Assembly (NCBI GenBank): GCA_035276765.1
Contig: DATELH010000001.1
Coordinates: 1-64,000, forward strand
DNA from: DATASD01 sp035276765
Lineage (GTDB): Bacteria > Patescibacteriota > Saccharimonadia > Saccharimonadales > UBA4665
Length of the DNA stretch: 64,000 bases
Direction of reading: 5' to 3'
Part shown: piece by piece, positions 1 through 7,188 of the stretch
Layout: each line of letters opens with the position of its first letter
Numbering within the stretch: position 1 is the stretch's first letter
Notes under the pieces: generated by a model
The model's database searches: none
What the model saw: only the letters and a program-made list of their open reading frames with translations
What the model was told of the DNA's origin: nothing
Translations under genes and position numbers: made by a program

Positions 1-23
1 CCACCGTAAATGGGCTTGCCCCG

Positions 24-221
24 TTAAACAACAATCAAATCACCACGCAACTGTAGCGCATCCACCAGCTCAGCAAAGGCAACGTCATGCTGCAATTCTA
101 TGGCTTGAGACGTTAGCAGGCTTGTGAGGGTGTTGCACCAATATGTACTTTTAGCCCCATCTTGGGGCTTTTTGTTTAATGAGACTAGGGCTTCGTAAGT
201 GTTATTGAGTCTACAAGACAA
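24..221 (-). pseudogene. possible remnant of a serine-recombinase 3' end
   Basis: A 65-codon frame whose first half resembles the end of the recombinase at 2084-3586: LNKKPQ..G....YWC here against LNKKPQ.G....NWC there. The DNA at 164-181 is identical (18 nt, opposite strand) to 3534-3551, a stretch that also forms a terminator. The rest (ending LRGDLIVV) has no recognisable family. By analogy with the ssrA element, where the recombinase frame crosses its attachment site, this may be an inverted leftover of a related element. It could equally be chance reading through a terminator. I do not regard it as a functional gene. Confidence 0.3.
153..174 (+). terminator. rho-independent terminator
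   Basis: AGCCCC and GGGGCT form a stem with a 5-nt loop, followed by TTTTTG on the plus strand. It would end a transcript entering from the left edge of the window. The T-run and next bases match the terminator of tRNA-Gly (complement of 3534-3551). Confidence 0.6.
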
Positions 222-1237
222 TACTTTGCCATAAAGTGTAGAGTTAGCAGGTATGAAACGGAGGAGCTTCTGCGGCGTGATTGCAGATATTCAAGTAAAC
301 CGTGATGTAGATGACGCTCACCGTCCCAAACCACTACGTTGTATCCTTCCTCAAACTCGGCTGGATTTTCCTCACGAAAATCAATTGAACGAACTTGCGG
401 TGGCACTGCTTCGCTCATATGTCGGTCAGTTCCGCCGCGTATAATGGAGAACTTGTCACCCCATACCTCAATTGTGTGAATGTCGCGTATGTCCTCGGCT
501 GTTAGGCCAATAGTGCTTAGGACGGCAGGGTCTTGTAACACACGCTCAATAGATGTGGTCTTTGATACGCCTTTAATAGCTAAGTCTAGGGCGAAGTTGC
601 CGCCAAGACGTGGAGTAACTGGAACGCCAGCTTGTTCAAATATCTGCTCCGCTCGTTCTAGGATAGGGATACGCAAATCAAGGCTACCGTGCGTTTCTGG
701 GATGTCGTGTTCTAGCTCCGCAACTTGTTCTTGGGTCATGTCAACGCCGTTTACTACTTCAAGAGTAATCTGAGGGCCGCGGTCATCAAACATAATATCT
801 AGCGGGTGGCTAAACTTTTTCCTGAACTCAATTTTTGGCTCAACTGGGTGCGTTCGTAGGCCAAACTCCGCCAGAAGTTCCTGAGTTTTATCGCGCCATA
901 ACTTTTTCAGCTCCGGGCTAAAAGTCTCCTCATAAATGCTATAGAATGGTTTGTCTCGCAGTTCGCCGTTGTCAGTAAAACCCCATACCTCTGCGCCACT
1001 ACAGTGGCTGACTAAGATATTGTGACGAAGTGCAGGCTCAATAAAATCTGTAATTCCTGCCCTTACTCGTCCTAAACTTCCACCCGTTACCATAAATAAC
1101 TTGTGGCCGTCTTGCAGGAACGAAGATAGCTCCGCAACCATTTCTGGCTCTGCTGGCGTATATACGTCGGCTATTGTCTCATCAACATCTGATAGGCTGA
1201 GTTTTAGTTGGTTATTCCATTCAATTGAAGCTGTCAT
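185..1237 (-). CDS. HAD-superfamily (Cof-like) hydrolase
   Basis: Protein of 350 residues. HAD motif I is SDVDETIAD, with the two catalytic aspartates at D17 and D19, and motif II is the threonine of MVTGGS near residue 51. The layout (core, then a large cap, then late Gly/Asp-rich motifs) fits the Cof / sugar-phosphatase branch, which removes phosphate from small metabolites; the substrate cannot be told. The last ~35 residues (after HHGLLEYLQ) look unrelated to the family and may have been added by a rearrangement at this end. The start is supported by a -10 box TATACT (1244-1249) six nt upstream, so the mRNA is probably leaderless. It lies in the recombinase-associated segment and may be cargo. 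Confidence 0.75.
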   Translation of the reverse strand: MTASIEWNNQLKLSLSDVDETIADVYTPAEPEMVAELSSFLQDGHKLFMVTGGSLGRVRAGITDFIEPALRHNILVSHCSGAEVWGFTDNGELRDKPFYSIYEETFSPELKKLWRDKTQELLAEFGLRTHPVEPKIEFRKKFSHPLDIMFDDRGPQITLEVVNGVDMTQEQVAELEHDIPETHGSLDLRIPILERAEQIFEQAGVPVTPRLGGNFALDLAIKGVSKTTSIERVLQDPAVLSTIGLTAEDIRDIHTIEVWGDKFSIIRGGTDRHMSEAVPPQVRSIDFREENPAEFEEGYNVVVWDGERHLHHGLLEYLQSRRRSSSVSYLLTLHFMAKYCLVDSITLTKP

Positions 1238-1243
1238 TTTGGC

Positions 1244-1249
1244 AGTATA
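1244..1249 (-). promoter_or_regulatory. -10 box of a leaderless promoter (HAD gene)
   Basis: TATACT on the minus strand, separated by 6 nt from the ATG at 1237. Transcription would begin at or next to the start codon. The same spacing recurs before many genes in this window. Confidence 0.55.
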
Positions 1250-1314
1250 ACACCTGTCAGTGCCATAACCCTAGGAATTATGGGCTGAGGTGTTTCTGGG
1301 TAATTACAGATTGT

Positions 1315-1372
1315 TTGCCAAAAGTCGCATTATATTAACGTTTTATCTTAGCATTGCAGTCTGAAACTAATA
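1315..1372 (+). repeat. vestigial copy of the recombinase promoter and start
   Basis: This 58-bp stretch matches 2038-2095 at 55 positions. The second copy is the upstream region and first codons of the serine recombinase. Here the ATG has become CTG and the -10 TAACAT has become TAGCAT, so this copy is dead. The stop codon of the small membrane gene (1367-1369) sits inside it. The arrangement suggests a duplicated or captured segment of 723 bp between the two copies. Confidence 0.75.
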
Positions 1373-1765
1373 ACACCTTACATCTGCAGTCGTAACATAT
1401 TGCGCACCCTGCTTTGTAATGGTAACTGCCATTGTCGTAGAAGTACTGTCGCCAGCCTTAATTGAACTATCCATTTTACCACTGTTACCGCCATAGTAGT
1501 CTGAGCTGGGGTCGTGTGCGTTAACTTGGCAGTATGGCGTACCGTCGGCGTTACCAATGTTTTTGACACGAAAGCTAACGGAAACCGTCTGGTCATCTAC
1601 AAAAGCAGGCTTTATGTCTGTAACTTGATAGCTGGCTTTCGCACCGCCCGATGTGCTGATAATTATTACGACCAGTAGAAACAGGGCAAATAGACTGCCC
1701 ACGATAATTTTACTTTTCTTAGTCCATTTATTTGTTTGCTTTGGCCTTACGGTGGATTCTTCCAT
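1367..1765 (-). CDS. small single-pass membrane protein, unknown
   Basis: Protein of 132 residues from the ATG at 1765, which has AGGGAGACAGGT directly upstream; a longer frame is open but lacks this support. A charged N-terminus (about 25 residues) leads into one hydrophobic segment (IIVGSLFALFLLVVIIIS) and then an extracellular domain of ~90 residues rich in beta-type sequence with two cysteines (PYC, and RCY at the very end) that could form a disulfide. The outer domain resembles FxLYD/DUF4352-type immunoglobulin-like folds only in character. It is flanked by duplicated recombinase promoter sequence and is probably cargo of the element. Confidence 0.65.
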   Translation of the reverse strand: MEESTVRPKQTNKWTKKSKIIVGSLFALFLLVVIIISTSGGAKASYQVTDIKPAFVDDQTVSVSFRVKNIGNADGTPYCQVNAHDPSSDYYGGNSGKMDSSIKAGDSTSTTMAVTITKQGAQYVTTADVRCY

Positions 1766-1858
1766 ACCTGTCTCCCTGTGATTAGTTACTATTTCAGGAG
1801 ACACAAAACCCGCCGCTAGGCGGAGACTTGCGCCCCCTGCATGAGTTTCCCCATGCAA

Positions 1859-1902
1859 CCAGTGAACAGTACCTAAACGACGGGTTTGGTATAGTTCACT
1901 GG
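1859..1902. repeat. 44-bp imperfect inverted repeat
   Basis: Outer arms CCAGTGAAC and GTTCACTGG pair perfectly, with inner arms TACC and GGTA. It lies in the leader of the 1367-1765 gene. It could be an operator or an mRNA structure; nothing decides between these. Confidence 0.5.
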
Positions 1903-2071
1903 ATTTATAACCATGCCTTTCGTCCGTGATGAACTACTCAGTTTAGGTCATGCCAAATTGTGTTAACACTTTTGGTGTTAGCTGAATTATAACATCTCTC
2001 GCACCCTACAGTATTCCGCTCCAGCACAGTAAGGGGCTTGCCAAAAGTCGCATTATATTAACGTTTTATCT

Positions 2072-2077
2072 TAACAT
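2072..2077 (+). promoter_or_regulatory. -10 box of a leaderless promoter (recombinase)
   Basis: TAACAT, then TGCACT, then the ATG at 2084. The 6-nt spacing is the same as for other leaderless genes here. The upstream duplicate (1315-1372) carries TAGCAT and CTG instead. Confidence 0.45.
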
Positions 2078-2083
2078 TGCACT

Positions 2084-3586
2084 ATGAAACTAATACTAAT
2101 AGCGCGAGTATCCGATGTAGAACAACGCAAAGCGTTGCCAGCACAAAAGTTAAGATTAAAGCAATATGCCGTTGGCAAAGATCCAAAGGCTGAATACTAC
2201 GAGTTTGACGAGAGCGCCCATAAAGACGTAAGGCGCGAGTTCCGCAAACTGGTTGACCATATTAAAGAACAAAAAGAGCCTGTAGCGGTCTGTTTTGACA
2301 AAGTAGATAGGTACACGAGGGACAGCTCGCAGGAGGAAGTTAGGACACTTAATACATTGGTAAAAAACGGTAAAATCCAATTGCACTTCCCGTCCGATAA
2401 CCTATTCATTGACAAAAACTCACCAGCCGCAGACCTGTTTAGGCTAGGTATCGGCATGGCATTAGCCAAGTACTACTCTGACAGCATTAGAGACAATGTG
2501 AAGCGTCGTTTCGACCAATTACTAGCAGACAAGACATGGATTGGATATGCACCCATTGGCTACAAGAACGTACATCGGGGCAGTATTGCCAAGCCAATCA
2601 AAACCATTGAAGTAGACGAAGAAAGAGCGCCACACATAATAACTATCTTTGAAAAAAGGGCCGCTGGAATGTCGTATGAAGCAATCGCCGAGCTAGTTAC
2701 GGCAAACGGAATGACAAGTAAATCAGGCAGAATACTTAATAAGTCGGCCATAGAAAAGATTGTCCGTAACCCGTTCTATCACGGCACCATGTTGTACATG
2801 GGCAAACTTTACCCTCACAAATATCCGCCCTTAATAAGCATTGAATTGTATAACAAATGCCAAGATATGCGCCTACAAAGGCGTGACCAACCAACAAAGT
2901 ACCGAAGCCTACCATTCACTTTTAATAACCTCGTTAAATGCAAGATTTGCGAGCGTACCATTTCGTTATTTACAGCCCGAAATAACGTGTACTTAACCTG
3001 TTCCCAGGTAAAGTCTAAGTGTGGTAATAAAACCACCGCAGAGAGCCTTATTTTGCCCGATATAGAGGAGTTAATTGCGTCCATTCCACTACAGCAAGAA
3101 CATCTGGAAATGATTATTAAGGAAATCCGTGAAAGGCATGACACACAACAAATTGACCTTAACGGAAGAATTGAATCAGCCCGAAACGAGTACGACCAAA
3201 TTACAGCAAGGCTTAAAGCCCTAACTTACGAACGATTAGATAGTGTGTCAAATGGCAAAGGGATTGGAGCAGAGCTGTTTGATGAAATGGTTGAGGAGCT
3301 TACAAATCGCCAACAAGAGCTTAACCAGCAACTTATTAAACTGACAGATTCAAACATGAACTTCTTGACTACTGCTTCACACCTCTTAGACCTAGCTCAA
3401 CGCTCAAAAGAGCTATTTTCTACGTCAAATAACCTAGGACGCCAGAAGCTCCTCAGATTCATAGTTTCAAACGTGTACTTAATGGACAAAACATTGTCTT
3501 ACACAGTAAACGACCCCTATAAAACATTCATCACATTAAACAAAAAGCCCCAAAAAGGGCTCAATGATACTAACTGGTGCGGGTGA
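2084..3586 (+). CDS. large serine recombinase (site-specific integrase)
   Basis: Protein of 500 residues with the usual layout. The N-terminal resolvase catalytic domain spans about 1-140, with the nucleophile serine in ARVSD (S10) and the arginines of DKVDRYTRD. A recombinase domain follows (about 150-270, starting IGYAPIGYKNV). A zinc ribbon lies near 280-320 (CKIC...CSQVKSKCG), then a coiled coil (~350-430). Large serine recombinases integrate and excise elements by double-strand cleavage with a serine-DNA link. The gene ends inside tRNA-Gly: the last codons (NWCG, stop) are read from the CCA end and acceptor stem, antisense to the tRNA. The host tRNA thus supplies the C-terminus and stop, as at ssrA in the second element. 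Confidence 0.92.
   Translation: MKLILIARVSDVEQRKALPAQKLRLKQYAVGKDPKAEYYEFDESAHKDVRREFRKLVDHIKEQKEPVAVCFDKVDRYTRDSSQEEVRTLNTLVKNGKIQLHFPSDNLFIDKNSPAADLFRLGIGMALAKYYSDSIRDNVKRRFDQLLADKTWIGYAPIGYKNVHRGSIAKPIKTIEVDEERAPHIITIFEKRAAGMSYEAIAELVTANGMTSKSGRILNKSAIEKIVRNPFYHGTMLYMGKLYPHKYPPLISIELYNKCQDMRLQRRDQPTKYRSLPFTFNNLVKCKICERTISLFTARNNVYLTCSQVKSKCGNKTTAESLILPDIEELIASIPLQQEHLEMIIKEIRERHDTQQIDLNGRIESARNEYDQITARLKALTYERLDSVSNGKGIGAELFDEMVEELTNRQQELNQQLIKLTDSNMNFLTTASHLLDLAQRSKELFSTSNNLGRQKLLRFIVSNVYLMDKTLSYTVNDPYKTFITLNKKPQKGLNDTNWCG
3541..3561 (-). terminator. terminator of tRNA-Gly
   Basis: On the minus strand AGCCC TTTTTG GGGCT forms a short stem followed by TTTTTG. It lies just downstream of the tRNA and within the last codons of the opposing recombinase gene. 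Confidence 0.6.
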
Positions 3587-3651
3587 CGGGACTCTAACCC
3601 GTGGCCTCATCCTTGGCAAGGATGCGCTCTAAACGACTGAGCTACACCCGC
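3575..3651 (-). tRNA. tRNA-Gly(GCC)
   Basis: Minus-strand cloverleaf. The acceptor GCGGGTG pairs with CACCCGC, discriminator A is followed by an encoded CCA, the D-arm is GCTCAGTCG, and the anticodon loop TTGCCAA gives anticodon GCC. The T-arm is ACGGGTTAGAGTCCCGT, so the T-loop reads TTAGAGT instead of the common TTCGANT. The 3' end overlaps the stop of the serine recombinase and is the likely attachment site of that element. Confidence 0.93.
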
Positions 3652-3732
3652 ACATACGTTTAGCGGCACGCGCCGCAAACAATGCTACATATTGTACACA
3701 GCCACCCCTGATAAATCAAGGTTTGTTCGTGT

Positions 3733-3738
3733 TATACT
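3733..3738 (+). promoter_or_regulatory. -10 box (SemiSWEET gene)
   Basis: TATACT lies 11 nt before the ATG at 3750. A start at the earlier ATG (3723) would lie upstream of this box, so 3750 is preferred. Confidence 0.4.
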
Positions 3739-3749
3739 TTATAAAAGAT

Positions 3750-4046
3750 ATGGCTAGAAAATCGTCGCCGCTCACTCTCGAAAAACGAGTCATTAACAAG
3801 GCAATCTTTTTGGTAGCGACCGCCCAACCTCTCGGTGGCATTCCGCAAGTCATTAAGCTGTTCACAACGCGCAACGCAGTCAGCATCTCCATTTCAAGCT
3901 GGGTCATATTCGTTGTTTTCGACCTGATGTGGCTGTGGTATGGCCTTGCTAACAAACAAAAGGCGATAGTCGTTAGCGCTCTGCTCTTTACGCTGATGGA
4001 AGGGGCCGTGCTCGTCGGCGGCATTCTATTCGGAGGCTCCTGGTAG
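3750..4046 (+). CDS. SemiSWEET-like PQ-loop membrane protein
   Basis: Protein of 98 residues with three hydrophobic helices and the PQ-loop signature QPLGGIPQVIKLFTT in helix 1, followed by NAVSISISSW. Bacterial SemiSWEETs are ~90-residue three-helix units that dimerise to move sugars down a gradient. Length, motif order and the basic N-terminus (MARKSSP) all fit. The ATG at 3750 was chosen over 3723 because the longer start would fall within the promoter. It stands alone between tRNA-Gly and the opposing copper operon. The substrate is unknown. Confidence 0.8.
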   Translation: MARKSSPLTLEKRVINKAIFLVATAQPLGGIPQVIKLFTTRNAVSISISSWVIFVVFDLMWLWYGLANKQKAIVVSALLFTLMEGAVLVGGILFGGSW

Positions 4047-4097
4047 GTCTAACTTTGTGAAGTCGAAGCAAAAGGTGAAGCAACCTAGCACTTAAGG

Positions 4098-4319
4098 CTA
4101 AACATATCGTTGCGGATTTTTATCAAATAGCCGGACACATGTTGCGCAGCAAAAGTAATATTTTTGGCCATTGTACTCGCGGACATAGCCGAGCGCTTCT
4201 GCTTCTTGCCTGTCTACCGCGTCACCCGTTACCGGACAGATTGCCCGACGTTCGATAGGAATAGCACTGGCGTCGGCATCATGACGTTGGTGGTGTTCAT
4301 CGTAATTATGTCCGTGCAT
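4098..4319 (-). CDS. YHS-domain metal-binding protein
   Basis: Protein of 73 residues. The N-terminus is histidine-rich (MHGHNYDEHHQRHDAD). A YHS domain follows: CPVTGD, then YNGQKYYFCCATC, then LFDKNPQRYV. YHS domains bind soft metals through these cysteines and often accompany copper ATPases as donor or chaperone modules. It is the last gene of the csoR-DUF305-copB operon, 12 nt after copB, so a role in copper handling is likely though not shown by the sequence itself. Confidence 0.85.
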   Translation of the reverse strand: MHGHNYDEHHQRHDADASAIPIERRAICPVTGDAVDRQEAEALGYVREYNGQKYYFCCATCVRLFDKNPQRYV

Positions 4320-4331
4320 TGTTTAACTCCT

Positions 4332-6344
4332 CTAATTTAGTTTTATTTTTCGTAACAATTGGGCGTTAATGGCAACAATAATAGTGGAAAGTGACATGAG
4401 TACCGCTCCAAATGCCGGTGAAAGTACGAACCCCAGTGCAGCGGTCACTCCGGCGGCAAGCGGAATGGCAAGGGCGTTGTAGCCGGTTGCCCAAGCCAAG
4501 TTTTGCAACATCTTGCGGTACGTTGCCTTAGATAATGTAACAACTTTGCCTACGCCACGCGGGTCGCTGCTGGCGAGCACAATACCGGCCGATTCGATGG
4601 CGACGTCCGTGCCGGCGCCGATCGCGATGCCAATATTGGCTTGTGTAAGCGCTGGCGCGTCGTTGACGCCATCGCCAACCATCACAACCTTGCTACCGTC
4701 AGCCTGCAACTTCTTGACGATATCGGCTTTATTTTCCGGTAATACCTCGGCAAAGTATTCTTCAATGCCAAGCTCTTTCGCAACCCAGGCTGCCACGCCC
4801 GTGCTATCGCCCGTAAGCATGGCCACTCGCTTACCCATGTCACGAAGAGTGGCAACCGCTTCTTTGGATTCTTCACGGATAACGTCGGCGAGCATGATCG
4901 CGCCGATCACGGTCTTATCTTGAATAACATAAATAACAGTTTTGCCTTCTTCTGAAGCAGCACTTTCGGCTTGCTTTAGCTTGTCGGCGACAGCCGCATG
5001 CAATTCCTGGATCATGCGCGGCCCGCCAACATGGATAGTCTTGCCGTTTACGCTAGCTTTTGCGCCGCGGCCGGAAAGTGCGCCAAAACTGCTGGCTTTT
5101 GGTACGGAGAGTTTTTGCTCTTTCGCATGCCGTACCACCGCCCGGGCAATCGGGTGTTCCGATTCGCTCTCAACAGCGGCGGCAAGCTGCAGTAGTTCTT
5201 TCGCGTTGCCACTATGTGCGATAACATCTACTACGCCTTGCTCGCCTTTGGTGAGCGTGCCGGTCTTATCAAATAGAACGACATCGACATTACGCGCAGC
5301 CTCTAGTGCCATACGCTGCCGGATTAGCAAGCCGTTGTTTGCCGCCTTCGTGGTAGAGATAGCCGTTACCAACGGAATAGCCAAACCAAGCGCATGCGGA
5401 CAGGCGATGACCAGCACGGTCACGATGCGCTCCAAAATAAACCCGACGGATTCCCCGGCGAAGGCCCAAGCGATTCCGGTGATAATCGCGGCCGCAACCG
5501 CCACGAAAGTTAGATAAAAAGCTGCTTTGTCGGCCAGAATTTGAGTTTTCGACTTACTGCTTTGCGCCTCGGCGACAAGCCTCATAATGCCAGCTAGCGC
5601 CGTATCGTTACCGATTTTCCCAATGTGAATTGTCAGCGCACCGCTGCCATTGATCGTCCCGCCAATAACCTGCGCCTTAATGGTTTTTTTAACCGGTTTC
5701 GATTCGCCGGTCAGCATAGATTCATTAACATCAGATTCACCCCTGGCAACTTCGCCATCAGCTGGAATTTGCGCACCCGGCCGCACCAATACGTGATCGC
5801 CAACCTTTAGCTCGCCAACCGCCACTTTTTTGATACCATCTTTTGTCACCAGCTCAGCCTCATCCGGCAAAAGTTTGGCAAGTTCTTTGAGCGCGCCTTG
5901 GGCATTTTGTACCGAAGCCATTTCCAGCCAATGCCCAAGCAGCATAATGGTCACCAATGTAGCCAGCTCCCACCAAAAATCCATGCCGTTCACAAGCTTC
6001 AATGTTGAAGCCAAGCTGTAGCCAAACGCCACCGTGATAGCCATTGATATAAGCGTCATCATGCCTGACTGCCTATCGGCAATTTCAGCTTTCGCGCTCT
6101 TGAGAAAGACGAGGCCGCCGTAAAGGAAAATGACAATGCCGAAGATAGCTGGTAAATATTCGCTCCCAGAAAATGTCCAGTTTACGCCCAACCAACCCTC
6201 AACAGTAGGCGAAAAGACGAGCGTTGGGATTGTCAACAACAAACTGAGCCAAAACTTTTGCTTGAACATATCGGGGTTGTGGCCAGCATGCTTGTCGTGA
6301 CTGGTGTGTTCGTGGCTGTCGGACTGCAGATGATCGTGATTCAT
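4332..6344 (-). CDS. copB: copper-exporting P1B-type ATPase, CopB type
   Basis: Protein of 670 residues. A His-rich N-terminus (MNHDHLQSDSHEHTSHDKH) replaces the usual Cys-type metal domains, followed by membrane helices. The actuator motif TGES lies near residue 210. The transmembrane motif is CPH (near 314) rather than CPC, which marks the CopB subgroup associated with Cu2+/Cu+ and silver export. The phosphorylation site is DKTGTLT (~360), the nucleotide domain has SEHPIARAV, and the hinge is GDGVNDAP (~556). It pumps copper out of the cytoplasm using ATP. It is third in the csoR-like operon and 13 nt after the DUF305 gene. Confidence 0.95.
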   Translation of the reverse strand: MNHDHLQSDSHEHTSHDKHAGHNPDMFKQKFWLSLLLTIPTLVFSPTVEGWLGVNWTFSGSEYLPAIFGIVIFLYGGLVFLKSAKAEIADRQSGMMTLISMAITVAFGYSLASTLKLVNGMDFWWELATLVTIMLLGHWLEMASVQNAQGALKELAKLLPDEAELVTKDGIKKVAVGELKVGDHVLVRPGAQIPADGEVARGESDVNESMLTGESKPVKKTIKAQVIGGTINGSGALTIHIGKIGNDTALAGIMRLVAEAQSSKSKTQILADKAAFYLTFVAVAAAIITGIAWAFAGESVGFILERIVTVLVIACPHALGLAIPLVTAISTTKAANNGLLIRQRMALEAARNVDVVLFDKTGTLTKGEQGVVDVIAHSGNAKELLQLAAAVESESEHPIARAVVRHAKEQKLSVPKASSFGALSGRGAKASVNGKTIHVGGPRMIQELHAAVADKLKQAESAASEEGKTVIYVIQDKTVIGAIMLADVIREESKEAVATLRDMGKRVAMLTGDSTGVAAWVAKELGIEEYFAEVLPENKADIVKKLQADGSKVVMVGDGVNDAPALTQANIGIAIGAGTDVAIESAGIVLASSDPRGVGKVVTLSKATYRKMLQNLAWATGYNALAIPLAAGVTAALGFVLSPAFGAVLMSLSTIIVAINAQLLRKIKLN

Positions 6345-6357
6345 AGCATTTCCTTTT

Positions 6358-6744
6358 TTAGTGATCCATGTTCATCGTGCCGTGGCTCGAACCTGGAGAG
6401 TTGACATATCCCCACTCGCTTTGCCACGATTTCATTTGGCCAATTTCCTTGCTCTGCGCGCTGACAATATCGTCCGCCATGCTTTTGATTTCTTGGTGCT
6501 TGGCGCTCGCTTTCGCAAGGTTTGCCATATCGATGGCGCCCTGATGATGTTCGATCATGCCAGAAATGAAGGCTTTATCAAAGTCATCACCGGTTTTGCC
6601 TTTGAGCGAGTCCACCATGCTACTCATAGTCATCGAGTTGTCATTGGTTTTTGTCTCGGGCTTGTTAGTACCGGCAACAATAAATCCGCTGACTATTGCG
6701 CCAACGATGAGTCCGCCAACGCCAAACAACAGTTCTTTTTTCAT
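6358..6744 (-). CDS. DUF305 membrane-anchored protein
   Basis: Protein of 128 residues. One N-terminal hydrophobic anchor (LLFGVGGLIVGAIVSGFIVAG) is followed by an outside helical domain with the DUF305 signature GMIEHHQGAIDMA, repeated acidic and methionine residues, and a C-terminal tail of Met/His (SSHGTMNMDH). DUF305 proteins form ferritin-like helical bundles and are common beside copper-resistance genes; the Met/His residues suggest extracytoplasmic copper binding. It sits between csoR and copB with short gaps, consistent with co-regulation by copper. Confidence 0.88.
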   Translation of the reverse strand: MKKELLFGVGGLIVGAIVSGFIVAGTNKPETKTNDNSMTMSSMVDSLKGKTGDDFDKAFISGMIEHHQGAIDMANLAKASAKHQEIKSMADDIVSAQSKEIGQMKSWQSEWGYVNSPGSSHGTMNMDH

Positions 6745-6755
6745 ATGTCTCCTTG

Positions 6756-7043
6756 CTAATTTTTGCTTCGAACATTATGCAGTTCGTACAGGTTTAGTAA
6801 TTCTTCAATCACTTTCTCGGCCTGGCCAGCACTAGGTTCGGCAAGCCCTTCCGCAACGTGAGTCCGCAGGTGGTTCTCCAGAATGAGCTTATTCAGCGAG
6901 GCCAGCGAGCGCTGGATCGCCAGACTTTGCGTCAGAATATCCATACAATATTCTTCTTGTTCGATCATCTTCTGCAAGCCTTTAAACTGGCCTTCTATAA
7001 TTTTTGAGCGATGGGTCGCCCGCTTCTTAATGTCTGCTATCAT
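6756..7043 (-). CDS. csoR: CsoR/RcnR-family metal-sensing repressor
   Basis: Protein of 95 residues from the ATG at 7043; the longer open frame would run through the operator and promoter. All-helical DUF156 fold. Metal ligands by position: C33 (EEYCMD), H58 (ENHLRT) and, where copper-sensing CsoR has Cys, H62 (LRTHV). The C-H-H set resembles the RcnR ligand pattern more than classical C-H-C. The target promoter nevertheless carries a typical copper-type operator and the operon encodes a copper ATPase, so copper sensing is still the best inference. Repressors of this family leave DNA when loaded with metal, so it should autoregulate its operon. Confidence 0.85.
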   Translation of the reverse strand: MIADIKKRATHRSKIIEGQFKGLQKMIEQEEYCMDILTQSLAIQRSLASLNKLILENHLRTHVAEGLAEPSAGQAEKVIEELLNLYELHNVRSKN

Positions 7044-7051
7044 GTTCTTAC

Positions 7052-7079
7052 TGTATACCCCCAGGGGGTATTGTGTCAA
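7052..7079 (-). promoter_or_regulatory. copper operon promoter with CsoR operator in the spacer
   Basis: Minus strand: -35 TTGACA (7074-7079), a 16-bp spacer, and -10 TATACA (7052-7057). The palindrome TACCCCCAGGGGGTA (7056-7070) fills the spacer and overlaps the -10. It matches the G-tract pseudo-palindrome known for CsoR operators. The start codon of csoR is 8 nt beyond the -10, so the transcript is leaderless or nearly so. Confidence 0.88.
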
Positions 7080-7188
7080 TACAATTATTTCTTGTGCGAA
7101 CAAACGCTCATCGTAACTGGTGAACTCCAACTTACATTTGACGGCTCTATTCCATCTTCATTAAGAGGTGTCGAGCTGTTGCCAAAAC

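Larger units (their letters stand above)
1766..2083. other. intergenic region with inverted repeat
   Basis: No gene seen in these 318 bases. They hold the leader of the small membrane gene, including hairpins (GCATGGGGAAACTCATGC; CCGCC/GGCGG), an inverted repeat at 1859-1902 and the recombinase promoter repeat at 2038-2083. Confidence 0.6.

Noticed and set aside
150..150. Left attachment site of the tRNA-Gly element at the window start
   Set aside because: The matching word TGGTGC here is on the opposite strand to the tRNA-Gly site, so it cannot be a direct-repeat attL.
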